64,000 nt of DNA from Ampelocalamus luodianensis (taxonomy: Eukaryota > Streptophyta > Magnoliopsida > Poales > Poaceae): contig CM070636.1 of NCBI GenBank assembly GCA_036346255.1, forward strand, positions 31,317,539 to 31,381,538, in the 5' to 3' direction. The position numbers and the translations under genes were made by a program. Position 1 is the stretch's first letter; each line of letters opens with the position of its first letter. The notes beneath the pieces are model-generated. The model had not been told where the DNA came from. It did no database searches and worked only from the letters and a program-made list of their open reading frames with translations. Below are positions 9,665-22,193 of this stretch, one piece after another.

Positions 9665-12600
9665 TATATGACCCAATTTTCAAATTCGGTATAAATTAAA
9701 ATTTATTTAAAGTTTTGTGGAATTTTCTGAAATTTTAAAAGCTTTTATAAATATTTTAAAGCCAAAACAAATTTATTTACAAATTAAAAGCCAACATAAA
9801 GTTGGAAATAATTTTATTAAGTCGAATGAGTTTGGAAATTTACGTGAATTTTCCATAATTTTAGAAAGTATTTTGCTATTTTCTAAAACTTATATGAATT
9901 AAGAATTTAAACAAATAGAACATCAAAAGAAAATCTAAATCGGCTTTGGTAGAAACTTAAAGCTCAGGCCCAAAACCCCTCGCGGCGTCTGACCCTCCGA
10001 CCCACACGCCGCGTCGCCTCTCACCCTCTCCCGTCAGATTAAAATCGGACGGTATAATCATCCACGTCTCTCTCTCGTTCTTTCCTTCTCGCCATTGGAT
10101 TAGCATCCAACGGCCGCCGCGCGCCGCTTTCCTCCACGTCACCACGCTGATTTGGCCGTTGGATCAAAATCCAAAGGCCCGCGTTCTTTCTTCCTCCTCC
10201 CCTTCTTCTCCGCGGCGTCTCGCGAAACCGCCGCCATGACCAGGTCAATGAAGTTCCGAGTTCCCCGCACTCTGCTCACCCACTCCTCCGTGGTCATGCG
10301 CAGCGGCTCGCCACCTCCGCGCCTCCACTCCTCCTCGTTCCCCTCTTCGCGCGCGTACTAGCGAAACCGCGCGCGCGCGCAACCGCCGCCGCCACGCCCC
10401 ACGTCGCCCCACCGTTCGGACCTCCTCTCGCCCTATAAAGGAGCCCGGCGCCCTCCTTCCGCTCAACCCGCGCCCCACTCACTCTCCCTCTCTCGCCGCG
10501 AGCTCGTCGCAATCCCGGTTTTCGTCGCCGCCAAGCCGCAGCCGCCATGCCGATTCGCGCCGTCGTTGAAGCCGTCCCGCCGACACCTCCATCGTCATCG
10601 CCGCCTCCCGCGATCGGTCGCGCGCACACTCCCACCGAGAATCGCGGAACCCTATTTCTTCCGACGGCGGTACTGCGCGCCGCCTTCTCCACGCCGCCGC
10701 CGCCTCCGACCTCCTCTCGGCGTGTGGTGGCGCATCATGTTCACCATCTTCCTCTCTCTGTTGGTATCTTGGCTGGACACCGCCGTGCACCACAACGCGG
10801 CGACGCCGGTCCCCAGCGCCGCCCTCGCCGATGTGGCATTGCCACCTAGGCGCCACCTCACCGCCTCTGCGGGCGTGGCGCGCAGTGGTGCCCGATCCGC
10901 GCCACGTCGCGCGCCACGTGGGTGATCCACCACACTCGGTCCACGGCTCGGTGAACCTAGTCTACCGTGGTAAATCAGCGACACGAGGGCCCACTGTCGA
11001 ATTAGTTTTAATTCTTTTAAATTCCGAAATTACATTCTTTGGCGTCGGCATTCGCAATAAATAGATTTTCGATAGAAGAATAATTCGGAAATTCAATAAA
11101 ATTTCAAATTAGGTTTAAAACTTCTAAAATTCATAACTTTTATATATGAACTCCAAATTGAGTAATTCAAATTGCAAAATTTATATAAAATTATAATCTA
11201 GCTAACTAAACCAAAATAGTTCAATTTGGAGTTAATTTGAACTATGTTTTTGAATTTATTTGAATTTGAATATTGAATTTATCGTATTTTCGCGTATAGA
11301 ATTCGACGACTCTGGAGAGTTCGATCAAACTGAAGATTTAGAATTCCAAGACATCGACCAAGGCAAGTTACACCATTGACCATATTACCCCCAGTATTTT
11401 AAGTTATTTTTAGTTTTTAAATTCTTTATCGCATACATATGTTGTTATAAATATTTTAATATCTTGTTTTACATATAGTTAATTCCGTGTGTTATTGTAT
11501 GGCCAATTTGAATGTTGTATCTGACTACCTTGATACCATAGGCAAGATATTACCAAAATTAAATATATGCTTAGCCAAGCTTAGTTCACACTTACAGAAT
11601 TTGGGAGGGTTTACACCAAATTTCTATAAATTATTTCAAACTTGACATTGTGGTATTGTCTTACCACATGGGTTTATAAATGGAGTTTTATTCAAAATAA
11701 AATCAAAAATGGGTTTGGACTTGGGCGAAATGGTCGGAATGGTGGGTGCAGGTTTATGCACGAGATTGATCTGAGTTAAGATTAAGGCCCATGGTTTGTA
11801 GGAATGGCCTTAAGTCAATTGAGGACCGTCTTTGATCCGCTTATTGCTAAGCCATGTCGTACTACCACATGTCTGTATGGGCGGATTTGACTAATTAATT
11901 TGTGATGTTCTAGTGTATTTATGTCATGTGATTATGTGGGTGTCGGTTAGGCGTTTTATTCCCACTTGGCGCAGAGGGCTTAGGAGGGCGGTTAGTCAAA
12001 GGGTGAAACCTAGCGGGCATGAATATATTAGGACGAGAACATTGTAAAACCTCATGGTAATTGCTTAATCACACGCCTACTGAGCGTGAATTGGCGACAT
12101 AGCGAGCATGCCACCTCGTGTGGGTAAAGTTGTACCAACTCTGCGAGTAGAAACTATTCGAATAGCCGTGTCGCGGTCATGGACATGCTAGCGAGGCCAC
12201 TTAAAGTTAGAATTGTTTTGGTTTTTAATGTTTTATTAAATCTTGAGGATGGATAATCCTTATGAAAAATTAGGCGGGGCGCCAGTGTTAGGATGGGATC
12301 CTTCACTAAATCATTGGAGGTTATCCACATTGTAATATTGTCATTTTAAATTATGGTTTTAGTATTAATATAAACTGCCTTAGAAATTACTATGGTTATT
12401 TACACTTAAAATCTGTTTATGCAAAACAACTCCTGCCATACTCACTTGTTACCTTATGCATGCATTTAAATTCAATATTGGGTGTAACTTGCGAGCACGG
12501 AAGTTGTGCTCATCCTTGCTAAATAAATCTTATTAGGAGAAGATTTCTTCCCAGGCTGATGAGGTTCGGGCAGTAGGCCTTGACCGAGACGATTGCTGTG

Positions 12601-12819
12601 GCGCATCGTGTAGCTCACCTTTATATGTTTCATTGTGTTTATCATTTATTATTTGATATTGTTATTCGAGACTCGATTGTATTAAACAATTATTTATTTA
12701 ATGTTATTTACGCTTTACGTGATATGAATGTGATATCCCTTTTGTGAGATGTGTATCTTTGGAAATCTGGACCGTGTTTGAACACGAGAGAATTCGGGAT
12801 CGCCGTTCCGGGTTTGACA
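9665..12819 (+). repeat. 3' LTR of element 1 (about 3.2 kb)
   Basis: The LTR starts after the purine tract AAGGGGTAGGTT and ends at TTTGACA (12813-12819). It has an AT-rich 5' part, a GC-rich promoter with a TATA box at 10434-10440 (TATAAAG), and a GC-rich transcribed region to about 10990. The rest is AT-rich and ends in R-U5-like sequence. A palindromic block (12131-12190) and a hairpin (12493-12511) are shared with other LTR families in the window. Direct repeats of a GTTGGAT or ATCCAACG motif lie upstream of the TATA box (10030-10180). Open frames at 10245-10984 are GC-driven and not credible genes. Confidence 0.75.
10434..10440 (+). promoter_or_regulatory. TATA box of the element 1 LTR
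   Basis: TATAAAG in a GC-rich setting, about 770 bp into the LTR, followed by GC-rich transcribed sequence. This is the only good TATA in this part of the LTR. Confidence 0.6.
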
Positions 12820-13014
12820 CTTTGGCGTGCGTTGCACCGCCGTTTCTCCTTGGCTCGTCGCCGTTCTAGGCCAACTCGATTGTCGAGGTCACCTCGTGAG
12901 TTGTGCAATGTTATGTGAACCTATTTTTGCGCTTAGTTCGCGTCGTGCGTGGCCGGAGTCGTGGAGAGCGAGCCCTTTGGGCAAATCGTGCGATGCGTGA
13001 AATCCATTGTCGTA

Positions 13015-13140
13015 AGCCAAGACCACCATCTCGGTCTTTTGCAAAGACCACCCTCTTGTTCTTTTGCAAAGACCACCCTCTCGACCTTTAGCCAAGATCA
13101 CCCTCTTAGTCCTTTTTGCAAAGACCACCCTCCTTAGCTA
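13015..13140 (+). repeat. Minisatellite, about 27-bp unit, 4-5 copies
   Basis: Tandem copies built on GCAAAGACCACCCTCT with variable TTG/TTAGTCCTTTT spacers; units begin near 13020, 13045, 13073, 13100 and 13120. Lies in the U3-like part of the LTR fragment. Confidence 0.8.
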
Positions 13141-13196
13141 CGACCACTGTCATGTGGGCCTGCGCATTTAAACCCCGGTGCGTGCACATTGCATAG

Positions 13197-13345
13197 TTGA
13201 TCTTGGACCGTCTATTTTTAGATCTGTGCCTCAGATCTCGTGGGACGTTTGGACCTTCCGAGCGCGCCTTTGCTCCCAGCCGTCCATTTCTAGATCTGCG
13301 ATCCAGATCGCGTGGGACGTTCGGAACCTCTGAACATCTCTTCCG
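13197..13345 (+). repeat. Two-copy tandem repeat, about 75-bp unit
   Basis: Two diverged units, each with CCGTC(T/C)ATTT, TAGATCTG, CAGATC and CGTGGGACGTT in the same order (about 13207-13265 and 13278-13340). The same order of words occurs in the family F LTR near 57000-57110 on the other strand. Confidence 0.7.
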
Positions 13346-14152
13346 TTTTGGGCATCCGATGTTGATCCAACGCCTGGGTCGCTGAGCCCTTCACACTGGC
13401 CACGTGTTTCTTTCGTTGGGCCATCCGATTCAATTTCAACGGCCGAAGAGTTTTCCGCTGTGGGTTAATAAGAAAATCCAGCTTTTTATTTATTTGTGAA
13501 CTGTAAATTGTGTTAAACTTCAAAATGACTTAAGTAATTCGATTCAAATTTTGTTAATTCCCTGTTCAACTAAACTTTAATCTAAAAATTGTTTGAGCCT
13601 TGTTCTATACTAGAAAAATTATGTTAGTTGTATTATCTTGTTTTAGCATAAATTGTTGCTCTAGAAATTCATTAAACTTGAAAAATGCATAAGTAATTCT
13701 CTGTAACTCCAAATTGAGTAAACTATAATTTGTTAGGTTCCTTTGTTACTATGCTTTAGTGTAGAATATGTTTTAAATATGTCTTGGCCTATGAAAATAT
13801 TGTGCACTACTTTCATAACTTGGAAAAATCATAAGAAATTCATTTGAACTCCAAATGAAGTGAATCAATTTTTGTTGTTCTTAGAATGTCATGCTCTGTC
13901 TACCATAAAAATTTTATGTTGACCAACCTTCTGGAAATTTATACATGAACAATAACAGAAAGCTAATTAATTGGAATTTCAGCCTGATCAAAATTGTTTA
14001 GGCTATAAATTTTGCATGCTTAGTCCAAATCGATTGATGCTTGTTGCTAAATTCATTTAAAATCACGCTCTACCTGATGTGTAAATTCCATGGATTTTGG
14101 TTGATTTTGGTTTTTAAGTCTTTTTCGGTGTTATTCGTTTTTATTGGATTTT

Positions 14153-14810
14153 CTCGGATCTCTGGGACACTTTTGGGAGGCTTCCAATTTAGCACATCTT
14201 GTACCTTGCTTGGATCAACAGCAATGCCTCCTTCAGATAACACATGCCCCAAAAATGCAACCTCTCTGAGCCAGAAAGCACACTTGCTGAACTTAGCATA
14301 TAATCGATGTCGACGAAGTGTTTCCAACACAAGTCGCAAATGTTGTTCATGGTCTTTATCAGACTTGGAATAAATAAGGATGTCGTCAATGAACACGACA
14401 ACGAACTTATCCAAGAATTCCATGAACACCGAATTCATAAGATTCATGAAATAAGTTTGGAGCATTGGTCGGACCAAAGGACATAACGGTATACTCGTAC
14501 AAAACCGTAACGAGTAGAAAAAGCTGTTTTAGGAATGTCCTCGACTCTAACCTTGATTTGATGATAACCCGACCTCAAATCAATCTTTGAAAAGACTCGG
14601 GCACCAACCAACCGATCAAAAGATCATCAATTCGAGGAGAGGATATTTGTTTTGATGGTGACCTCATTTAACGGACATTAATCCACACACATCAGTAAAG
14701 TGTTGTCTTTCTTTTGACAAAGATTGCCGGGCATCCCCAAGGTGAGGAGCTCGGTCGAATAAATCCATTGTTGAGCAAGTCTCCGAGTTGCTTCTTCATT
14801 TCCACCAACT
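14153..14810 (-). pseudogene. RT fragment of the truncated family E unit
   Basis: Matches 24487-25150 base for base over most of its length. The catalytic FVVVFIDDILIYSKS box is at about 14360-14400 with both aspartates. The N-terminal palm (14480-14790) is frameshifted, for example by an extra base in the sequence for YGLYEY near 14507. The thumb stops at KPPKSVPEIRE (about 14153-14170), where sequence switches to another LTR family. Only about the N-terminal two thirds of RT remain. Confidence 0.9.
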
Positions 14811-15370
14811 CATTGTGGCATTCGATACGGACTCACGGATATCGGGCGATGCGAGAGCGAGTTCAATAACAAACTCCACTTCCCGATCTGGTGGCAAACC
14901 GGGAAGGTCTTCAGGAAAAACATCAACATACTCACTGACAATTGGTACTAACTCCAAAGAAGGAGGGGTATCAACTCGGTGAGCACAAAGATGAGAGCCA
15001 ATTGCTTTGGAATGGTAAACAACTTGAATACCGTCTGCATTGGTCATAGAAATAGACCGTTGGGAACAATTGATTTGACCCTGGTTCTTAGATAGCCAAT
15101 CCATACCCAAAATGACGTCCAACCCTTTAGAGTCAATCACAATTAGATTTGCTAAAAACTTTACCCCAAGGATTGTTATGTTGACCCCACAATGGATCGA
15201 TCGGTTTAAAAACTGACCAGTGATTGAATAATAAAAGATGGTTGGAGGGTATGCATGTCTAATCGATGTTGAGCAACAAAATGATTGCTAATAAAAAATG
15301 AGATGCTCCAGAGTCAAATAAAGCATGAGTGGACTGAAATTAACTAGGAGCATACCCATAATAACTTCAG
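14796..15370 (-). pseudogene. Protease of the truncated family E unit
   Basis: The C-terminal half is intact as a 114-residue frame (15140-14796): IDSKGLDVILGMDWLSKNQG, then INCSQRSISMTN and VPIVSEYVDVFPEDLPGLPP. The N-terminal half, which should carry the DSGASHSF catalytic loop near 15310-15340, is frameshifted and reads as TLEHLIF in another frame. The other family E copy at 25141-25671 keeps this loop, so the damage is specific to this copy. The frame runs on into the RT linker. Confidence 0.8.
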
Positions 15371-16522
15371 TGTATCGGTAGCCTCTTGGTGATGATCGGT
15401 TCACATGCCCACGGATTTGGGCGGATCGGCTTTGATAGGGGCCTCTGCGGGGGGGCCGCATGCAGCACGGATAGGTCGAGCAGAGGCAATCCTTGCGCTT
15501 TGCCACACACTTGTTGGCATAATGCCGGGCGACCACAATGAAAACAAATAACCCTGGGTTAACATTGTTGACAGGCGGGCTGATTTCCACTTGGTCTGGT
15601 GGCGGTGGGAGGAGATGAGCGAGGACAAACACCGCGGCCTTGGTGAAAATGGAGTGGTGCTCGTGGTGGTCTAGACAACCACATACGAGGCCTTGGTGAG
15701 CTGCCACGAGAATAAGCGAGAAATCATTTGCCGCCATGTGACTCCTCCAATGCCTTGCTCTTACTCTCGCCACAATTGCTTTATTGACCAAATGAGAGAA
15801 ATTTCGAAGTCATGCAAAGCCACCGCCATCTGCAGTTCTTGAGATAGCCCATTCAAGAACCGTTTAAGACGACGGTCGGTCGAAACATCATCGAGCATAT
15901 CGGCAAGAAAGTTGAACTCATGCAGGATATTCGATATGCACTTTCGCCCTTGCTTGAGGCGCGAAATTCTTGTTGCTTGATCATCATGACCGTCAGAATA
16001 TGAGCTTCAGCTTCCACGAACTCATCCCAAGTAGGGACATGTCCAAAGAATGAATTGCAAGGAGATTATCCCACCATATGCTAGCCGGCCCATCAAGCTA
16101 ATAATCGCGAAAGAACCTTTTCCCTTTGAACACATCGAGCAATTAATAGCTTCTTCTCAATGGTCCGAAGCCAATCCTCGCCTTCCATGGGATCTGTGAA
16201 TGGAGAACACCGCGGGTTAGTCCGTGAAAGTCGACAAGATCGCCTCGCACATGGTGACCTCCTACTCGGCGGTGACGCCACGGGAGAAGAAGTGTTGCGC
16301 GCAATCTGCTCCAAGATGCGCGTCTGGTCCATCGATTGCGCTCAATTTGCATGAGCACATCGGCCATCGAAGGTGGTGGAGGAAGCTCTCTTCACGGGAC
16401 CACCTTGCGGACCCCGAGAACTGGAGGGTTCGATCGACCCTCCACGAGAATGAGGCATGGGAGTCGGCATGCCCCTCCTTGTTGCGCTTGCGCTTGACGA
16501 GTAGTAGGTCTCTGTCATCTGT
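15371..16522 (-). pseudogene. Gag of the truncated family E unit
   Basis: Gag domains are scattered over three frames: the proline-rich N-terminus near 16400-16500, the capsid-like FTDPMEGEDWLRTIEKK near 16140-16200, and the zinc knuckle CFHCGRP near 15525-15550, frameshifted before the histidine. The presumed ATG lies directly after a splice-acceptor-like TAACAG at about 16517-16522. Sequence tracks 25691-26848 closely, differing mainly by small indels. Non-functional. Confidence 0.75.
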
Positions 16523-16865
16523 TACCACACCATGGTTAACAACACAACAAGGACATACTCGCAAACACAAACAAGGTTGCAATTAGAAAAGAAACAAGCG
16601 ATGTACATATAATGCATCATGTTATGTTATGCATTCAAGTTAACACCAAACCAGAAACTTCATATATATACAACAAAAATTCGGTTCTAGTCTTACATTT
16701 TAGTAGGCCATAATGTCGATTACAAACCGAAAGTTACACTACATACTTTGTACAAAATACTACGCCTATTACATACAATTTATTTAAGGGCAACTACTAG
16801 ACTAAAAGACACTCAACCACGAGGATTCATCGTCGAGGTGCTAGTGTAGAGATCGGTTAAAGTTC
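16523..16865 (-). other. Intron-like segment between accessory ORF and gag (truncated family E unit)
   Basis: AT-rich, about 340 bp on the minus strand. It starts with the donor-like TTCAG/GTGAAC near 16865 and ends with TAACAG/ATG at the gag start. No long frame crosses it. The same arrangement occurs at 26850-27204. Splicing is inferred from these boundaries and composition only. Confidence 0.4.
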
Positions 16866-17625
16866 ACCTGAAACTCATTCAAAGATGAGCTCGGGGAACC
16901 GGTATCAACAGATCCAACGGGCTAATGAGTCGCCTCGGGAACCAACGGTGGTGATGACCTCCGGAGGTGCGATCCGCAGAGTGCGAGAAAACTGCGATCA
17001 TCCGGGCTTGGCGCACTTGTCCATAAGCAGTGCGCACCGGCCACCACGGAAGTCGGTAAGAGGTGGTGCGGCGGCGGCGGAGAGGTCTCGTTGTCACCAT
17101 AAAGCGCGTTGCGAGGAGCGGTTCACGTTGACTCCAAGAAGCGGGTACTCTGGGCCTCATTAAGGCGATGCCTAGTTTCCCATAGTTCCCTCACAAGGCA
17201 AATGATGGATTTGGTCCATGATGCGGACCATCCTCGCCAAGCCGCCGCACTGGGGTCTTCGCAAATCAGTATCTCGTGAACATGTTCACTTCGGAGGTAG
17301 GACCTTGATTCGAAGTGGTCGTAGGGTGGTTGAGACAATTCCGTCAAATCATGACGAAGGAGGCTCATCATCCTACTTGCGGCTTCTGAACGCCATAGCC
17401 TCGGAGGTGGCAAGTGCTGGACACGATGAGGAACACTGCCGCCACTCGTGCTAGCGATGACATTGATAAAGGCACGGTACTCCTCCATCCTCGGTCCTCG
17501 ATCTCGTCGATAAATGGCATACTCCGGTGATAGGTGAAGTTGGAGCGCCACATCATGTCCCAAGTAATCTGGGAACCCATCAACATCTTGACTCGAGTCT
17601 CCTTGACCAAGTACCAACCGCTCAT
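16866..17625 (-). pseudogene. Accessory ORF upstream of gag (truncated family E unit)
   Basis: The start MSGWYLVKETR at 17625 is shared with the other copy. The frame shifts after about 15 residues and continues in the frame that contains SPEYAIYRRDRGPRMEEYRA, then FINVIAST, SRMMSLLRHDLTELSQPPYD and LVRELWETRHRLNEAQ (to about 17130). The last stretch looks like an amphipathic, coiled-coil-like helix. I recognise no enzyme motif. It lies between PBS and gag, in element sense. Other grass gypsy elements carry similar extra frames of unknown role. Both copies in this window have frameshifts. Confidence 0.55.
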
Positions 17626-17820
17626 CTATAGACAAAAAGAGAAGATAAGAAGCAACTCACTTTTAAATAAACCAACAGAAAGTTGGGCAAGAAGTGACGT
17701 TAAGGAGGATAAGGAATAAAAGATGTCATACTTAAGCTTTCAAAATTATACTACTACTTGAAATAGTTTTATTAGAAGACTCTCTAACAACTTCGGCCAT
17801 GCTACTTCTAACCTACAGGC

Positions 17821-17840
17821 AACGTATGCTCTGATACCAA
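17821..17840 (-). promoter_or_regulatory. Primer binding site (initiator tRNA-Met type), truncated family E unit
   Basis: The minus strand reads TTGGTATCAGAGCATACG, complementary to the 3' end of plant initiator methionine tRNA over its first 13 bases. It begins three bases after the LTR end at 17844. Confidence 0.85.
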
Positions 17841-17843
17841 CGC

Positions 17844-20800
17844 TGTGAGCTCCCCAAGTTATTGGAAATGTACTTAATTAAATTCATACAGTAACATGAT
17901 TATTAATGAAGGAACAGTACTGTCCCTCAATTAAAGATCATGCTAAAGGTATAAATTCAACAAGTAACAATTCCAAAAAACAGGATCCCCGGATATATAT
18001 ATATCTCACAATGGTTCCCAGGATCAATGACCATTGCATATATATATCCTTTAACAACATTGCATCATACACATACAAGTCGTACATTTGCATAATTAAA
18101 CATAAGTTTACAACATTCGGGTTTAGTACTACAATATAGAGTGACTTGGTCACTACAACATATTCAACAGCGGAAGCAAAATAAACAAAAAAAAAATCCA
18201 CCAATGGCCTCATCCACTCGCAGGCAATTGCGTGGAGGAAAGAAGTAGCGTTACTCGTTAGCGTCACCCTGATCGGCGCTAACGGGTACTTCATAAAGGA
18301 AACCGTCCTCACCTGCAACAATAGGTGATAGCACCTTGAGTACGGAAGGTACTCAGCAAGTCTTACACAAACTAATTAAAGAAAGTGGTTATTAGAGCCT
18401 ATTCAAAGGAGTAGAGTTTTTACATGCATAAGGTTACAACAGAAGGTATAAAGGTTCAAATTTGCATAAAGCGATACATCTTAACCTACAAAGACTAACT
18501 TTTGATAAAGCAATTTAATAAATCAAAGTTTGCTTAGAACGATAAATAAATGACATAAAAGTAATGAAGATGGCATGATTCCCTCATGCAAACCAAAATA
18601 AACCCAAACCAGATTTTTGAAAATCAAAACTTCTATACAGGTGACATCAATTCAAGTTATCGTCCATGACCGTGGACACGGCTATTGAATGAGTTTATAC
18701 CTGCAGGTGTACATCTTTACCCACATGACTTAGCTAGCCGTTGCCTTCGGATGCCTCCGAATGATGACATACTTCCTTTGGTATGCCGACCGGGAAACTA
18801 AGATTTGGTATTTTCAACAAGCCAACACTATTGAGTTGGACCCCATGTGTGAACCGATCCCGCTTAAACAACGGCGATAGCATCACTAACCAGGGCACAC
18901 ATCTTTGCGTCGAGAATGCCGATCCAAACAATTTAATGCGAATGGGTTCTCTACCCATAGTAGAATGCTATCGGCACCATTAAGGTATCGTATATGCGAC
19001 GAGGCACATATACGCCCTCACCCTCCTAAGAACATCGACTTCGACATACAAGCTCACATGGCATAAAACGCAGTCCTCGGACGAGCATCTATGCCATACA
19101 AGGTCAATACACATATCCTTACTCTCTGTTTTACTCAATAGTCTCAACATTTTACTTAACCAAGCAGCGCCCATACACCGCATGTGGAAGTACGTGGGGA
19201 CTTGAACTGAATAGTCGAGTTCGGTCCTTAATTAACCGGACAAGTCCACCACAAACCCAATCTCGTGCACAAAGCACCATCACTAGCTTCCTCTTGTCCG
19301 ATCAATTTGAATTTCAAATACAAGACTGATTTAAAGAAACTGGACAAAGAGTTTAAAATAACAATAGTTGATTGTGATTCCCATGTTTGACAAGATATGC
19401 TTGTCAAACTCTAAAATCTCTAGACTGCATGTCTAGGCTAAAACTAAAAATATAGCTTATGATATCTGATACTATGCTAGGGTTAAGTGTATGGTGACAA
19501 TTGAGGTAATCCATCATGTTTGGTCATAGCTAACTACTAACGAGATCACATTTTGTATTTTGGAAAAATAGCATGCACAGATATCACTTGGATTTGTAAA
19601 AGCTATTGTACAAAATTTGGGATCAATATGGTACAAAGAGGATGCTTGCCTTGGTAGTAATACACTTGCGAGTTCGGGTTGCTCGAGGCGATTCAAAACT
19701 TCAAATGAACCAGATTCTATAGAAAGCAAATAAATCCAATAAATACCAAATCGACGATAAGCTCAAAATGAAGGAAAAGGCATGATCAATTTGAAATGCA
19801 TGATTACAGTATGCTTAAGCCATAACTACCCTTAATAATGATAATAACCCATAATATAGCTTACTGTTTTCAAAAAACGAAACTAGAGTTTAGTGTAAAG
19901 TCGATTTTGATTTGAAAAGAGTCAAAACAGAGACAGATTGCAAATTTCGGAAAAGGAATATAGAACATGCAAAAGTTCATAAATGAAACTTAGCATGATC
20001 TTTTAGGTAATTAATATCCCAAACCAACCTTAGTCTAACCTAACTAGTTAGATTACAACAACTAAGAAGAAAGTCATTTTGTCGGTTAAGCCGACAAAAA
20101 TGAAACAGAAACAGATCTCAACTAGAAGTTAAAATAGATGATGACAAGAATGGAAAGATTAACTTGTCATGCTGCTAGGTTTAGTCAAAACCTAAATAAG
20201 ATGGTAGGTTGACAGGAAGAACCCTAGGTTTTGAAAATGATATGGAAAACCGAAAAGGTATAATATCAACTTTTCAGTTTGAAGCAAGTTGAAGCTACTG
20301 ATGCTTAAAAGAATGATTCACAGGAGCATCTAAAGTCCTTAAGATGCTCAAGATATCATAACTAGGGTTTTTGGCTTACCAGTATAGGAAAGATACCCAG
20401 ATTCTGAAAAACTCGAAGTTGATCGACAGAGAGATAAATTCTGATTTAACACGCAAAGATATCAAATCTTTAATGCAAGGTAAAATCGGTGCGTAAGGAT
20501 GGATAAGCAAAGGATAGGAGCAAGAACTCCTTTGACAACAAGGAAGAAAATGAGCTTGATGGTCAACAATGGCTGCACTCAAAAGCTAGGGTTTATATAT
20601 GGATGTTGAGCTACAGAGCAAGAGGAAAGATCTAGAGTTGATGAGGTGTCCATTTAGGGTTAATTATCCCAAAATTAGTTGCAAAAACTTTGGGATAAAT
20701 CCTCTCCTCTGTTCTGAGAGATTTTTGCTACGAGAGAGAGGAAGAAGATAAGCATACTCTTACATGTGGGTCCCATTGTCATACTCACGTGCCTTCTCAC

Positions 20801-22193
20801 AAAAGCTCAAGCGAATGTCACCGTCCGATTGGAAATGGGCGGTTTGTGATAAATAGATAGATTAAATGATTTGAATCGGTGCCGATTAATATGGACCGCA
20901 CGATCTAGATCGACCGATCGGGATTAAAACGGAGCTCAAAGGAATCTCGAGATCCACTTTCAAATCTAGACGTTGGATTGGAATCCAACGATCACCGAAA
21001 AGAATACACGTCACCCCTTTTAGATGCGATGGCACAACACCGTTGGATTTGATTTCTACTGGTCGGGATGTAAATGGAACCGGATGGTCCGATTGCATAC
21101 ATTCATATGGACCTTGCGATTGAAATCCAACGATCCACCGATTTTGGGCTTTAAAGGCCCACGGTCAAAAGGAGCGCCATCGGTTGAAATCCAAAGCCCG
21201 CATAAACGCGCCTCGATTTCAAATTGGAATAAGCGGCGCCGTAGATCAAGAATGAATGGCTGCGATCGTGAGGATCCGAGTCGTCCGAATGCATACACTA
21301 ATATGGACCACACGATGAAGATCCAACGGTCCAGGAGTGCGGGCTTTATAACACGCGGTAAAAGGAAAAGCGTGAGATTTGAATCTAACGGCTCGGATAA
21401 AGCGCACCTTCGTTTAAAGCGAAAAGAGGTGCGCTGTTGGATCGAGAATGAGCGGTGGAGATTGAAAAGGGATCGGAGTTGTCCGACAGCACATCGATCT
21501 CGCTCGTTAGATCAAGATCCAACGCGGAGATTAAAATGCACACGTGGACAGGCTCGCGGTGTTATAGCCGCCTGTTCGATTGAAGATCAACGGTTCATAT
21601 CACGCGGGAGTTACGGGCTCGCGCTCGAACGTGGTCGAGCCGAACCAAGTCGATTGGGTTGGACCAAGACACGTGGTCCGAGTCGCTCTGATACTAGGTT
21701 TGGATTTGGACCGGTTTAGTTGACCAAACCTTATTCAAATGCTTAAAAGGTTTGACTGGGATTTTAAAAATAGCAAATAAATTTATAAAATCATGAAATT
21801 TTTATCGAAGCTCTGGATAACATATTTCCCGGATAAATTTTATAAACCACATTTTCACTTTGTAAAATACATAAATATTTATTTCAGGCCAAAATATTTA
21901 TTTAAAAACAATAAATTTTCTTTGAGCCCAAATAATTTCTAAAATGCAACAAAATATTTTTAGCCAAGATAATTTATCTAGGCTTTAATAAAAATGCTTC
22001 CTACCATAATACAAGTTCTATCTTGTATTCCTTTAAGACTTCAAATGGTTCTTTAGGGTTTTGACTAAAAGGAAGGTTTTAATTTGTAACATCTTGCCCA
22101 AAGTGTAGAAATGAATAAGTAATGCTATGAATAGTACCTTATTCTTTGTTCATAAAGCATTTTATTACTGTTTATAAACTTGGGGCTGTTACA
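17844..22193 (-). repeat. Family E LTR, copy 1 (middle LTR of the tandem array)
   Basis: 4350 bp, TGT...ACA ends, followed by a PBS on one side and preceded by a PPT on the other, so it serves two internal regions. On the minus strand U3 runs from 22193 to a TATA-like ATATATAAAC at about 20591-20601, and R-U5 from there to 17844. U3 contains ten or so ATCCAACG or CGTTGGAT words between 20820 and 21600. A hairpin (18338-18354) and a palindromic block (18661-18714) lie in R-U5. The 231-aa + frame at 21024-21719 is a by-product of this repeat and not a gene. Confidence 0.9.
20591..20601 (-). promoter_or_regulatory. TATA box of family E LTR copy 1
   Basis: Minus strand ATATATAAACC followed by CTAGC, conserved in the two other LTR copies at about 30945-30955 and 61455-61467. 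Confidence 0.6.

Larger units (their letters stand above)
1..12819 (+). mobile_element. Ty3/gypsy chromovirus-type retrotransposon (element 1), 5' end outside window
   Basis: A + strand LTR retrotransposon read from its 5' internal region to the end of its 3' LTR. The order gag, aspartic protease, RT, RNase H, integrase, integrase C-terminal tail is diagnostic of Ty3/gypsy, and the chromodomain-like tail points to a chromovirus. The 5' LTR and PBS lie to the left of base 1. The coding part is split at base 2187, inside the protease-RT linker, and resumes at 6931 after intervening insertions. Every domain carries frameshifts, so the element is dead. The 3' LTR is about 3.2 kb. The name of the family cannot be assigned without a database search. 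Confidence 0.85.
12820..14152 (+). repeat. Left part of a gypsy LTR (family F), truncated at 14152
   Basis: No coding potential. The GC-rich 12820-13480 followed by AT-rich 13480-14150 matches the layout of the family F LTR on the minus strand at 54.3-58.7 kb. Both carry GATCTG(T)-rich repeat units with CGTGGGACGTT or GTCCATTTT motifs, and AT-rich stretches with TTCATGAACA-like words. At 14152/14153 it changes within a few bases to family E RT sequence. The matching right part is at 32548-33461, so family E sequence sits inside this LTR. Confidence 0.55.

Noticed and set aside
10245..10984. Cluster of 70-130 aa arginine/alanine-rich frames
   Set aside because: GC-rich transcribed part of the element 1 LTR around its TATA box; several frames overlap on both strands, none with a domain.
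13015..13140. CRISPR-like array
   Set aside because: Tandem minisatellite without unique spacers, in plant LTR sequence.
17821..17840. Possible tRNA gene from match to initiator tRNA-Met
   Set aside because: Only the PBS is present (also at 28171 and 36413); no cloverleaf can be formed.
21024..21719. 231-aa + strand frame in a family E LTR
   Set aside because: Runs against the element, through the U3 repeats; broken in the other LTR copies.
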